From contig OZ237752.1 of assembly GCA_965178125.1 (NCBI GenBank), positions 372,001 to 436,000 of the forward strand: a stretch of DNA of 64,000 nt, given 5' to 3'. Source of the DNA: Bilabrum cf. latius (lineage: Eukaryota > Bigyra: Bicosoecida > Bigyra > Bicosoecida). Both the position numbers and the translations under genes were made by a program. Each line of letters starts with the position of its first letter. Position 1 is the first letter of the stretch. A model generated the notes under the pieces. That model searched no databases. It saw nothing but the letters and a program-made list of their open reading frames with translations, and was not told the DNA's origin. This document shows, piece after piece, positions 22,600-32,737 of this stretch.

Positions 22600-23780
22600 A
22601 GGCATGGAAATGGGAGGGCAACAAGGGGGGGACAGCGAACGGAAGTCAGAACTACAGGATCGGCGTTGCGCAATCCACCCATGGACGGGCCTCTGCCCCC
22701 CACAGGTTCCGCTGCACCCACTCGCCCCAGCACCAAACCAGCACTGGTACCATTCGAGCATATCAACCCCCAGTCCCAAATACAAAGACACAATCGCATC
22801 CGCGACTAGACCATCCATCCAGCCAGCCAGCCAGCCATTCAGGACTGCGGCAAGGCCGCCCGGCAGTCATGGTCGCAAGCTGGGCGAAGCGCAGTCGGCT
22901 GAACTGTGGGATTGTGTGCATCATGTGCCCATCGGGCGAGACTCAACGCGAGGATTCAGCATCTGGTTGGATCGCCTTCTGGCTCCGCCCGCATCCCGAC
23001 CTATCCCGGCTCCTAGACGCCCTCCCTTTCTTGGTGCTCCCGGAAGCAGCCCCGGCCCAATGCACGCTGCCACACCCACTCAAGTCCGGTTTGATGCGGC
23101 TGAGTACAGATGTACAGCTAGTTAGAGGGATGTACTACTGCTGCACGATATCGATGAGCATATGCTACCCGCTGCCATCCCTGCCAGCCAGCCGTGGCAG
23201 GCTCATCATGCCGGCGGGCGAAAGGAAGAGCTTGCTTGCTGTCCAAGTGCAATGCAATCAGCTCCAGAGACATTTCACCGGCCCCGTCTGCTTGTTGTTG
23301 TCAGTATGGCACAACCCAATGGCCCAATGCTCCACACCGCGGCGATCGAATGTCAAATGGAGATGAAAGCACTTCGCAGCACAGCGAAGAGATCCACTCC
23401 AGTCATACACGAACATAACGTCAAACACTCCCCGTCTGCTACCTGCAACCAATTGCGCTCTGCCTCTATGCTAAGGCCGAGGCACGAGCGCGAGCAGCAG
23501 CCGCATCTTCAGCACCCGAGGAGCGCCGGCCACTTGCTGGACCGGGACCTGGCCGCATCGCGGGCAGCCTTGCACCTACCGCCGGTCTCGGGCCAAGACT
23601 AGCAGCAGGCACAACAGATGGGCTGGCCTGAGGCGCTGGGGACGCCGCGGCGGCCGCCTGAGCCCCGCCAGAAGATACAGAATTGGACCGGCTCTTTGAT
23701 GCCGCCCGACGTTCAGCACGCTCAGTACGCTGCTATGATGCCTTACTTGAATCCATAGTAGAGCAAGAGGTTAAGAAGCG
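22600..23780. repeat. Intron and duplicated segments, unit 2
   Basis: 22600-23000 is array-type intron. 23010-23470 duplicates 8710-9230. About 23540-23690 resembles 54560-54705 (shared cgcatcgcgg..., gggccaagactagcagcagg), a further dispersed repeat. No exon is recognised. Confidence 0.5.
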
Positions 23781-24450
23781 AAAACTGGCGAACGCTGCCC
23801 CTCAGCGCCCGAATAGCACGCGGCTTGATTGCCGCTCGAGTCTAATTGTGACCTCTCAACTTCCACATCCGCATGTGGTCGGTGATCCGATCCCCCTGAT
23901 CCGAGTCACTCGTCACACATGCCCAACCCACACCTGCCCGGCCTGTGCCTCCCCCTTCCTATCCGCCTCATCAACCCAATGACCCCACCGATCATCTTCT
24001 CTTCCACCATTTCCTCCCCCGTTCCGGTGAACCGTCGTCCCCCCCTCCCTTTGCTCTACCCTCCCCCCCCTAGCTGCCCCCTCTCTCTCTCTCTCTCTCT
24101 CTAGGAGCTGAGGGTGCAGCACCGGACGAGGCGGCTGATCCGAACGCAATCGAACACGAAGGCATCGCGAACGCAGATGGACCGCAAGCAGCGCAACTCC
24201 CCCACGGAGGAGCGGCCCAGCTTGCGGAGCCCATGGCGTGAGCTTGCTGATCCGTTCGACCTGCCCAGTGCGATTGCCTCTTGGGGTGGTCGTTGTAGTT
24301 GGGTAGTGTGTGCTTTGACTCAGACATATTATATTCTCTCTCTCTCTCGCACTCCTCCGCATCGCTACGTCGCATCTGAGCCTGCTCCTCGAGCGGGTCC
24401 TGCGCCCACCGAGCGACCTCAATCTCAGAGACCTTGCTGGCCTCACCAAC
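23781..24450 (+). repeat. Dispersed repeat R, copy 2, with retrotransposon tail
   Basis: Same element as 21070-21703 in the same orientation. At 24105-24352 it carries a longer retrotransposon 3' end, which still encodes the tail of the polyprotein (E-G-A-A-P-D-E-A-A-D-P-N-A-I-E) before the TGA. It is flanked by a (CT)n run. Confidence 0.75.
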
Positions 24451-24737
24451 GAAGATCATTGCCAAGTATCCCACGACGCCGGAAGGAGGATTCCTCGCGC
24501 AAAGACACACTCCGCTACATGAACCAGCTTAATACACACACGAAACGTAAGACAACACAAACTAGGGGCACACCACAAGCAGGTACCATGCATCCAAAAC
24601 CATGTTACAACCGATCTAGTGGCCCGTGATGGGCCCTAAGAGAGTGCTTTCACGTCGCCAAGAAGAAGGGCAACGACATTTGGAGCCCGATCGCATCCGT
24701 GATAGACATGAATCACATATTCTGTGCAGGGACTCAC

Positions 24738-25366
24738 TTTATTTTGGGCATCGACTGCTCCCCCAGCCTCCACCAGCGGCACGATGCACGAGTTGTGTCC
24801 GTTGTGGCTTGCCCAATGCAGCGGGGTCCAATCCTTGCAGCCACTAGGGCCCTGCGATCCTAGCAACGGCGCACACTCAAATATCACTTTAGAACATGAA
24901 TGCCGTGGCTTGTGGTTAGGCCAGTGGAGGGAAATAGCTACGCACTCCAGATTGGTGGCGAAAAGTGACCAACAGCAATCCATGATTCTGGCCGATACTC
25001 TCCCTCTCAACACCCCAGTTTGCCAGTCAAAATACCCATTCTGTCTAGAATATATCATAACATGCGTGCACACTCACGTCTCCTGTCACGTTCGCGCTCG
25101 TCCCAGATGCCAGCGCCGACTGCAGGGCCTCCAAATGGCCGTTCTTGGCCGCTTCAAGAAGAGCAGCTGACCTGCAGATGGTGTAAATTGACATACATAC
25201 CATTTCGCTTACTTCGATGTGAAGCAAAAATTGAGATTATCCTACACATTCGGAACACACCCATCGAGCAATCCAGACACCAAGTACACACGAATCGAGT
25301 CTTAAATGCGGGCCCTTACTATCCATAAAGGAGAAAATATGCATGGGACATTACATAGTACTTACA
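24738..25366 (-). CDS. N-terminal exons of ankyrin-kinase unit 2, with split start codon
   Basis: The first exon ends AT at 25366, before GTAAGT (intron 25172-25365, 194 nt). The second exon, 25171-25078 (94 nt), starts with G, giving AT|G and the N-terminus M-S-A-A-L-L-E-A-A-K-N-G-H. The third exon is 24851-24738 (114 nt, phase 0). Upstream, the frame reads TAA and then runs to the split ATG with no other ATG. Arrangement, lengths and phases equal those of unit 1. Confidence 0.78.
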
Positions 25367-25573
25367 TGATCGAAGGATGCAGGCGAATGCGCTATTTTTG
25401 TCGGCTAGTTTATTGTGGGGAGGATCAGAAATCAGAAATCAAAAATTGCCGGATTTATCCACTGGCAACTCCCGGATCGGGATTCCCGATTCGGGAATCC
25501 GGGCCACCGCCCATAGCAAGCACCTGCTGATTGTCTTTGCTACCAAACATTTCAGACCAAATACACTCATCAG

Positions 25574-26738
25574 TTACGATGTGTCTCCCCGCATCGCTTG
25601 CTGCCCCTCATCGCTCGGATCCTCGGGATCCCCCGTGCTATCCCGCATCGACGCTGCGCATGGCTCTAGCTCTTGCTCTGCACCTGGCCCGGCCTAGCCA
25701 TCCCGACCAGCACCACCTGCAGGCCCAGCACCAGGAGTGCCAGCCGCAACAGACAGGGGTGTGGTCCCGGCCGCCACCGATGACCCGCCTGCCCCCCCAA
25801 CTCCCGGCCTACCTTCTGCCAAAGCAGCTGTGGATCCAACCCGAGGACCCCCCGCTTGTTCCACAGCTGCCGCCGCCCCGCCCATCGCTGCCCCCGATGC
25901 ACCCGCGGTTGCTGGCCCCGGGCCTGCCCCCGGTGCCATAGGCCACGCCTTCCTGTCAGTGCCACCAGCGGCTCGCAGCCTCAGGTGCTCCACGTACCTG
26001 GCGTGCACCTGGGCGTTGCGCTTCGCGGAGATCGCCGTGCCTCCCTCGATGGCCAAACAGGCTGCGTGTCTGCCCATGGCTGCCATGCTTGGATCTCCCA
26101 TCATGAAGGGGTGTGTGGCGATCTTCGCCATGGAAGGCCGCTAGCTTGCATCTTCCCGCACCATGAAAGTGCAAAAATCCTGCGCCGCGGGGGGCAGCCT
26201 CATGTACCCTGGGAGCTCTCTGATCTGCCTGTGGAGCTCCTTCTCTCCCAGCGACTGGCCCTTGCGCGGCATGTTACCGCACAGGAGCCCCACCGCGCAC
26301 ATGCCCAGCGAGTACAGGTCCGCTCGCTCGTCGTACACCTCCCCCCTCACGACCTCGGGGGCGATGTAGTTGTCCTTCCCCGCCCAGCCCCGGATGCCAT
26401 CCGCACCCATAGGCAGCGGGCCACCATCGGGCGCACTCGCCACACCCCTGGGAGGTTGCAACCACCTGTCCACGGCCTGCCCCGGGTCGATGATGACGCC
26501 CTCGCCGTCGTCTGCCAGCACCGAGTTCTCGAGAGACACGTCACGGTGCAGCACGCCCCTCGTGTGGTGGTGGTGCAGCCCCTTCGCCAGGCCATAGAAA
26601 GCCTTGCGAGCGGCTGCCGGATCCATCCCAGCCGCAGCAATATCCAGCAGGTCCCCTGAAGCGTAGAAAGGGGTCACGATGTAATAATAGCGTTCGTCAC
26701 TCGCAGTTGCGACGACGTGGCATACGTTTGGGTGCGGC
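25574..26738 (-). CDS. Ankyrin-kinase unit 3: kinase domain and Gly/Ala-rich tail (5' part missing)
   Basis: An exon of 1,165 nt follows a CGCAG acceptor and ends at TAA (25574-25576). It encodes the last part of the N-lobe (HPNV...Y-Y-Y-I-V-T-P-F), catalytic loop HRDVSLEN, D-P-G at the DFG position, an APE motif and a complete C-lobe. UAG at 26141 falls in E-D-A-S-[UAG]-R-P-S-M-A-K...H-P-F, where kinase subdomain XI commonly has Q-R-P-S. A second UAG lies at 25694. The tail is rich in Gly, Ala and Pro. It is probably a Ser/Thr or dual-specificity kinase. DPG instead of DFG may weaken Mg binding, but the HRD Asp is present. No glycine loop or VAIK lysine is visible upstream; the sequence before 26738 is unlike units 1 and 2. 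Confidence 0.8.
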
Positions 26739-27616
26739 CTGCGATCATGCAGCAAGACATCAAGTGGGAACGCGGGGGTAGAAGCTACTCGCGGAGTGTG
26801 TCAACCAACGTTATGGCGATATCTGCACTTGCCTTTAAGTGCAGCCGTGCAAGGAGGGTGTGTACGAATAGGCGGCAAAAGGCAAACGCGACCTCACCTC
26901 GGGTATTGCAAGTAATCTTGAGTTTTGACTTCATCTTGCGGATTTTCATCTGTCGGTTTCCCCTTCCTTGTCATGCTTGTTCGAATACATCTCCACATGC
27001 ATCGCTTTATGGCAAACTATTTCCCGCCCACCACTGGATGAAACTCGCGGCGCCCGGAACCCGGATCGACCATTTCTTCTTGCTCTGACGCGTGCCATAT
27101 GTCTCCCATCATTGTATCAAATAATTTCTTCTCTAGCCTAACGTATCCTAGACCTTCTATGTGTAGGAATCGGCCCGAGGTGGTGCATCCTCGCATTCGC
27201 TGGGTCGATACATGGTTGTACAAGCACTTCAAAGAGTCAAATCCTCCTGCCATGCGATTTATAGTATTGTAAACACAACTGCTTGCACAGGATACGGGTT
27301 TATGCGCGAGTGTCTAGGAGGGAGTCGTTTCTTTGCCACTACTGAATATTTCATTTATTAGTTTGTACGGTGCTTTTTACATGACAAAGCTAGCGTCGGC
27401 ATCATTCCGGAGATATAGGGTCAATAAGGCTTATTTATAATGTCTTACCTCATGAAAGTTGCCTATAGAATGATGCCACGACGAATAGCTCAGAGGGTAA
27501 GCTCGTATATGTTGCTATAATTGTGAAAATGAAGTGTGCGGTGTCATCCCGGTTCCACATCGTCCCATTCTTTCCTTGCGCAGCTTCGCAATGCGATTGA
27601 GTATCAAGGGGGTGTT
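26739..27616. other. Intergenic region; no gene seen
   Basis: Lower GC than the neighbours, with only short ORFs. It may hold the missing 5' exons of unit 3 (minus) and the promoter of the gene at 27617 (plus). A possible acceptor (ccttgcgcag) just before the 27617 gene hints at a 5' UTR intron. Confidence 0.4.
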
Positions 27617-28350
27617 ATGGATTCGTACTTATTTAGTGCTAGCCCGAAGCAGGACGAATGGGGCGTGGAAGGGCGCTTCAAGTACGGCTACCGCCAGCCT
27701 GCGCCCGGGTGAGCCGATCAGCTTCGGATAGCCTCAGATTCGCGCGCCCTCGTGCTTTGTAATTAGGTATTTCGCTTCTCTGCTAGTTAAATGTCTCCTT
27801 TTGCTGGTCTCGCAGGGATGAACCTGACCATCGCCGAACTAGCGTGCCAGAGCGGCTGGACAGCACCATTTATGACACAAAGTATTACTCACGAGACTAC
27901 CGGGCAAAGTCCAAGTTGGTTCACATCTCTGCAGATGAGGCTTTGAAATTGAAGGCAACCAAGGAGACTTCGGACCGCCTGGCCTTCTTGGAGGGAGACA
28001 AGGATTTGCCGAGCCACCCGCTTGTGGTGGAGCGCGAGAAGCAGGGCCGCATCGAGGAGCACTCGAGCAAGGGCATGAAGATTGCTGACGTGGAGCGGTA
28101 CGACAAGACCGGCCTCCGAGTCTTCAAGACGGCCACTTGGGACGCCTACAAGAAGGCGCTTGCGGACGACATGCCCGACCACCTCCCGGCATCCTGGTTC
28201 ATGCGGCACAGCGGGGACGGGCCCGTGCAAGGCGACGACCGAGCCAACAAGGACCTGGACACGCTCATCATGGAGGGCAGGGCGCTCCCCACGAACCCCT
28301 TCAACACGCAAAGGAGGAGGACCAAGTGGCACTACACGGGGCGCGTGTGA
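27617..28350 (+). CDS. Unidentified 208-residue protein, two exons
   Basis: Exon 1 is 27617-27708 (starts M-D-S-Y-L-F-S-A-S). A GTGAGC...CGCAG intron spans 27709-27815 (107 nt), and exon 2 is 27816-28350, ending TGA. The phases agree (2 nt plus 1 nt make a Gly codon). The protein is charged and hydrophilic, without a signal peptide or membrane segment. Visible stretches are T-S-D-R-L-A-F-L-E-G-D-K and N-P-F-N-T-Q-R-R-R-T-K-W-H-Y. I do not recognise the family. It is the only complete gene here without an in-frame UAG. Confidence 0.75.
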
Positions 28351-28583
28351 GCGGGCAGGCCTCGGGCTAGCGAGGGCTGTGGTGGTGGGGGGACGATGGG
28401 CCTTTGTATGGCGACATGAATCATTTCAGTTTTGAGGAAAATGTGTCGTGTGTTGCCAGACAATCTCGCGATTCCCGTCAAAAACTAAACCGGAGCAGTA
28501 ATCGAAACCACACGTTACCAATAATCAGCAAGGCGAATGATACAGTTCGCCGCGTGTAGGTGCTTATATTGCGTTTAAGAATC

Positions 28584-29712
28584 ATGGCGGCTGTAGGTGA
28601 ATCCAAGTACAAGATAGTCTTGCTTGGGGAGGGTGAGTGGTACGTTTGGTCCGCAGCTGCGGCTTGTCTCACTGCAAGGCTTGTCATGGCAGAAGAGGTC
28701 CAAGAGCAAGAGCAGATGCCGGAAGCCTCTGCGTTAGCTCTCGTACCGTTCGATAAAACAGTTGCTCTGGACCAGCGTTATGCGGACCATGGAGCGTCGC
28801 TTTGCTGCCGATCCAAGCAGTTGCACAAGGAAGGTTCCGACGAAATGCGCTCCGCTTTTGTTCGCAGGGGCTGTTGGGAAAACTTCTATTTTGCTGAAGT
28901 ATTGCCATGATATGTTTGATGAACACCGGCAGCCTTCAATGGATGCCTCATACATGGAAAAGCGAATCGTTGTCAACGGAGCTCCTGTCTCGTTGAGTAT
29001 TTGGGACACGGCAGGTAAGTTGATTGCATCCAGTTGTAAATGCGCTGATGGCAGAGTTTTCTCCCATGCCTTAACTGTTAAATTCTGAGCTTCCTTGCTG
29101 GTCCTCGCAGGCTAGGAGCGTTTCCACGCGCTGGCACCGCTGTATTACAGAGACGCAGACGGGGCAGTGCTAGTATACGATATCACTGACTACAGATCTT
29201 TCGAAAAAGCTCAGCACTGGGTGCGAGAATTGCAGCGTATGGCACCAGAGGGTATTAAAATCACGCTTGCGGGCAACAAATGCGACAGGGAGAAATCCCG
29301 AGCGGTGAGCAGGGAGGAGGCGAGCAAGTTCGCGCGAGGGTGCGGAGCAGAGGTGAGCTACACCAGCGCGAAAACTGGCGAAGGCATCGAAGCCTGTTTC
29401 TCTGGATTGGCACAGCGGCTTATGGCGGCAGCGCCTGGCAGGGGGGCGGGCGCGGCGGGCGGCGATGTGATGGGCAGCGGCGGAGGCGGTAGGCGCGGGC
29501 GGCGAGGACGGGGCAGCAGGCGAAGCCTAGGCGGCGGGCTCGGTGGCGCGTCTCCAGGGGGTGCAGGGGGCGGTGCTGGCGCTGGGGCTGGGGCGGGCGC
29601 GGGTGGCAGTGGTCGCCGTGGACGGGGAGCAAGGGGGCCCGGACGGATTGTGGTTGTTGACGACGATGGGCCAGTGGCGCATGCTCCCGGCGGGTCTGGA
29701 TGCTGCGGCTGA
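28584..29712 (+). CDS. Rab21-like small GTPase, three exons, UAG at the catalytic Gln
   Basis: Exons are 28584-28632, 28868-29014 and 29111-29712; both introns are GT-AG and phase 1. The 265-residue product has the P-loop G-E-G-A-V-G-K-T-S, W-D-T-A-G-[UAG]-E-R-F-H-A-L, N-K-C-D and T-S-A-K, and ends G-C-C-G, a Rab-type prenylation signal. The motifs L-L-G-E-G, E-R-F-H-A-L...Y-Y-R-D and a late I-V-V-V-D-D-D are closest in my memory to Rab21 (early endosome and integrin traffic). The UAG at 29113-29115 (codon 67) is the position of the hydrolytic Gln of Ras-like GTPases. Unusual: the hypervariable region (about residues 165-250) is very long and made of Gly, Arg and Ala. Confidence 0.93.
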
Positions 29713-29880
29713 GAGCAGATTGACTCGAATGAGGCATTAGATGAAAGCAACGTTTGATTATGGCTTGTGACTTTGTGTTCAATGGTCAGTCGATGGTCAG
29801 CGAATCGCTTGCAGATGAAGAGTTCGACCGGTTGCAAAAATGGAGAACTGCAACCAAATGAGGCCCCATGCATCAGTTGT

Positions 29881-32510
29881 TCAGCCGTCGATCCCAAGCG
29901 CTTCCCCAGCAGGCTGTACGGCAGCCCAGCCTGCTCGGAGCCGCAGTTGCTGCTCCTGATGCTCTCTCTCCACCGCAGCCACGGCTGCCTCGCACGCAGC
30001 ACGAACTGCGAGCACCTTTCTTGCGTGGTGCTCGAGCATCTCCCTCTCTTTGGACAGCACGACCCTCTGCCTAGCAAGGGCGACTCGTGCTGCATCTAAT
30101 GCGCGGATCCGGGCGGCAGCATTCTCAATATCAAACGGGTCTTGACCACCCGCGGTCGGGCCATCTCCACTGCCGTTGCCCAAAGTCAACGCAGCTGGTA
30201 CGTGGTCAGCATCCAGGGCGCCAGCAGATTGTTCAGCACCGGGACCGCTACAGGAAGCATTAACCGGCATGACTGCCGTAGCAGGTCCGGCAGCGCGCGC
30301 CATCTCAGCCCGTATTGGTGGCGACTGCAGAAGCGCTCGGCAGATCGCCGACTGGAGCACTCGGCACGGACAGCCCGTGCTTTCACGGCTCCGAGCAGCA
30401 GGTGCGCTTGATTCGCCCCCACCAGGTTGTGCTGCACTCCCTGCCTCCAACGAAGCGCCCGACCGCCTGGCCTGGCACAGGTCGATCAGGCGAGCCATGG
30501 TTCCCAGCGCTTGCTCTGTGGTGAGGCGAGGCAGGAGCAGGTCGACAAGACCGTCGCTCCTGTTCTGCCTGTCGGCCGCGAGCAGCTCTTCGACACACTC
30601 GTCATGTCCTCCCATCACTGCGGCATGAACCGGAGTGATGGATTGCTGCCTCTGAGCGCCGGCGGGACGAGGCGCCCCAGGTGGAACCACGGCCGGCATG
30701 GTTAGCCCACCTGCTAGCCGGCCGAGCCTCAGCCGCTTGGCCAGCTCCATTGGACGCCCTTCACTGGCTGCCTGGAATACCATGCGTGCATCCCTGTGCG
30801 CCACTGCTGCGGTTCTGAAGCGGACCAGCACTTTCTGAAGCGGTCTCAGCGCTGCAGTGAACCGAGGCGCATCGAGGGCGGCTCGCATCTGTCTTGTTTG
30901 CTCCTCGTCGCTGCCCCACAGCAGGTTTTCTATGACGATATCGACGTTCTTCGCTCGCAAGCCCTCCCGTAGAGCTTCCTTGACAACGGTGTCGCGGCAC
31001 AGCTCGATGAGACCTTTCACCTGCGGCAAATGTGGTGGCCAACGCAAGCGCAAGATGGTCGTCGCCGGCAGTGCCGGCAGTGTGAGGGCACCGGTCACAG
31101 CGTGAGCCGTCGCGCGATCGAAAGGATCCATGCAGCCTCAGCACTTGTTCTCAAATGCAGCGTGATCGCGTTCATGAAAGCTGCTCCTCACGTTGACTTT
31201 CACATCCCACGGATCGGCGGTTGCTTTAAGGAGCATGGCAACCACCGGATAGTAGCAAGGCATGCTGGGCGTCCTTGCCCCAGGAGGGAGGCAATTCTAA
31301 ACCGCTAGCTACAGAGCAGTCCCAGCCAGGAACGGCTGCGACCAAGCATTGAGAAATAGGACTACAGTGTGGAGAGTTCTTGAGCGCATCTCGCGAAAGC
31401 CCCAGACACACCTTGTACCTCGTCCCAGTTTTAACGTACGCAATTCATGAGCAAAACTCCTGTAATCGCTTTCAGATGCGCCAGATAATAGTCCAACTCC
31501 ACTTCCACAAAGCCAATGCAGGCGCCTAGCTACTATCACAACGTAGGCTGGAGTAGCCTAACTGAAGCAAGTGGCTCAGATTCCTCACCTCCCGCATCTG
31601 CACGTCCGCCCCTGCCCCGATGAGCACCCTGCATACACCTGCGCGCCCGTATTTTGCAGCTGCCATGAGCGGTGTGAAGTGCGACGAGGGGCCCCACTGC
31701 GATCGGGCCGACTCGGAACATGGTTGGTTGCAAAAGGGAATTCAAACGATGGTTGCCGGGGCGACAAGTGGGCGCCTCTGGCTTGAGCGCTGCTTGTAAG
31801 AACGCCAGTCTTCCACACAAGCATGGTGACAGACTGTCGTTGACGCACTGCTGTGCTCACGTGGTTTACGTCTGCTCCGCACTCCACCAGCATCCACTCG
31901 CACACGTCTGTGTGCCCGGCCTCCGCCGCGTGTGTCAAGGGCGTATACCCGGTCTGAGAGAATTGTTGTGTAAGGGCCATATGCACCGCATCGTTCATTC
32001 AAAGATCGTTAAGCGGTTGTGGTGCGCAGTGGGGTTGTGCGCGAGCCGTTCTCGAACGGATGTCACTTACCTAATCAGCCGCGTGTGGGTCCCCTCCTCT
32101 ATCGACTAGGTACTTGCATATATCTAAATGCCCAGTTGCGGCAGCGACGTGCAGCATGGTTCCCTCTTTCTGCGATACAGAACCTTCCGGCGCACGATGC
32201 TCGTCATGTCAACAAAAACATACTTCCAAGCCAACTAGTGCATGGGCGAGCTTTCTCACCAAATTTATTCTAGGACCATTTAAGTACAGTTCTATCGAAG
32301 CAGCCTGACAAACTAGATCTTTTCCATTGTGAAGATTTGACTCTAGCGCTGTGCGCACGGATGCCAGGTCCCCTGTGCCAACCGCTACAAGCAGCTATTC
32401 AAGGCTGCATTGACCAAAAAAGTAGTAACACCAGATACAGAATAGCAACACAATGCACCGGAAATCCAAATGGTGCCCAATTCAGAAGCAAATTCGTACT
32501 TTGAGTTCAT
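29881..32510 (-). CDS. Ankyrin repeat / LRLG-module protein, seven exons
   Basis: Minus-strand exons: 32510-32500 (tentative start, M-N-S), 32404-32260, 32169-32071, 31953-31861, 31696-31589, 31296-31192 and 31020-29881 (TGA). Phases agree throughout. The middle exons carry single ankyrin repeats (M-L-H-V-A-A-A-T-G-H, T-P-L-T-H-A-A-E-A-G-H, T-P-L-M-A-A-A-K-Y-G). The last exon has a helical N-terminal part, then the module A-A-S-E-G-R-P-M-E-L-A-K-R-L-R-L-G-R-L-A-G-G, a degenerate ankyrin repeat and a C-terminal coiled coil rich in Glu, Arg and Ala. UAGs lie at 32395-32397 (L-E-[UAG]-L-L) and at 32071-32073, the last codon before a GTAAGT donor. There is no kinase. The first exon (11 nt, donor GTACGA) is weak. 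Confidence 0.75.
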
Positions 32511-32737
32511 GATCGAGAATAATAGCGCTGGAAATGGCCGGCTGCAAGGCCTTCAACGACACCGAGAACGAAGAATGACAGCTAGTGTACTGCTTAGAGC
32601 AGTGTATCTCAGACAGTCTTAGTTTAGCCCTGCTTTCCGCGCAATTTGCTCAACTGTAGTAGCTCCGGATCCCACCTTTGCATTTGCGTGAGTTGTTGTA
32701 ATGATTGCACAATACAGAGACTCAACCAACCGTGGAT
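32511..32737. promoter_or_regulatory. Shared upstream region of two divergent genes
   Basis: A 227-bp gap lies between the start of the minus-strand ankyrin gene and the plus-strand beta-helix gene. It should hold both promoters. I see no clear TATA box or other element. Confidence 0.35.

Noticed and set aside
30000-31131. GTG/ATG at 31131 as the start of the ankyrin gene at 29.9 kb
   Set aside because: A phase-0 acceptor at 31021 joins an upstream ankyrin exon (31192-31296) in frame, and further ankyrin exons follow to 32.4 kb.
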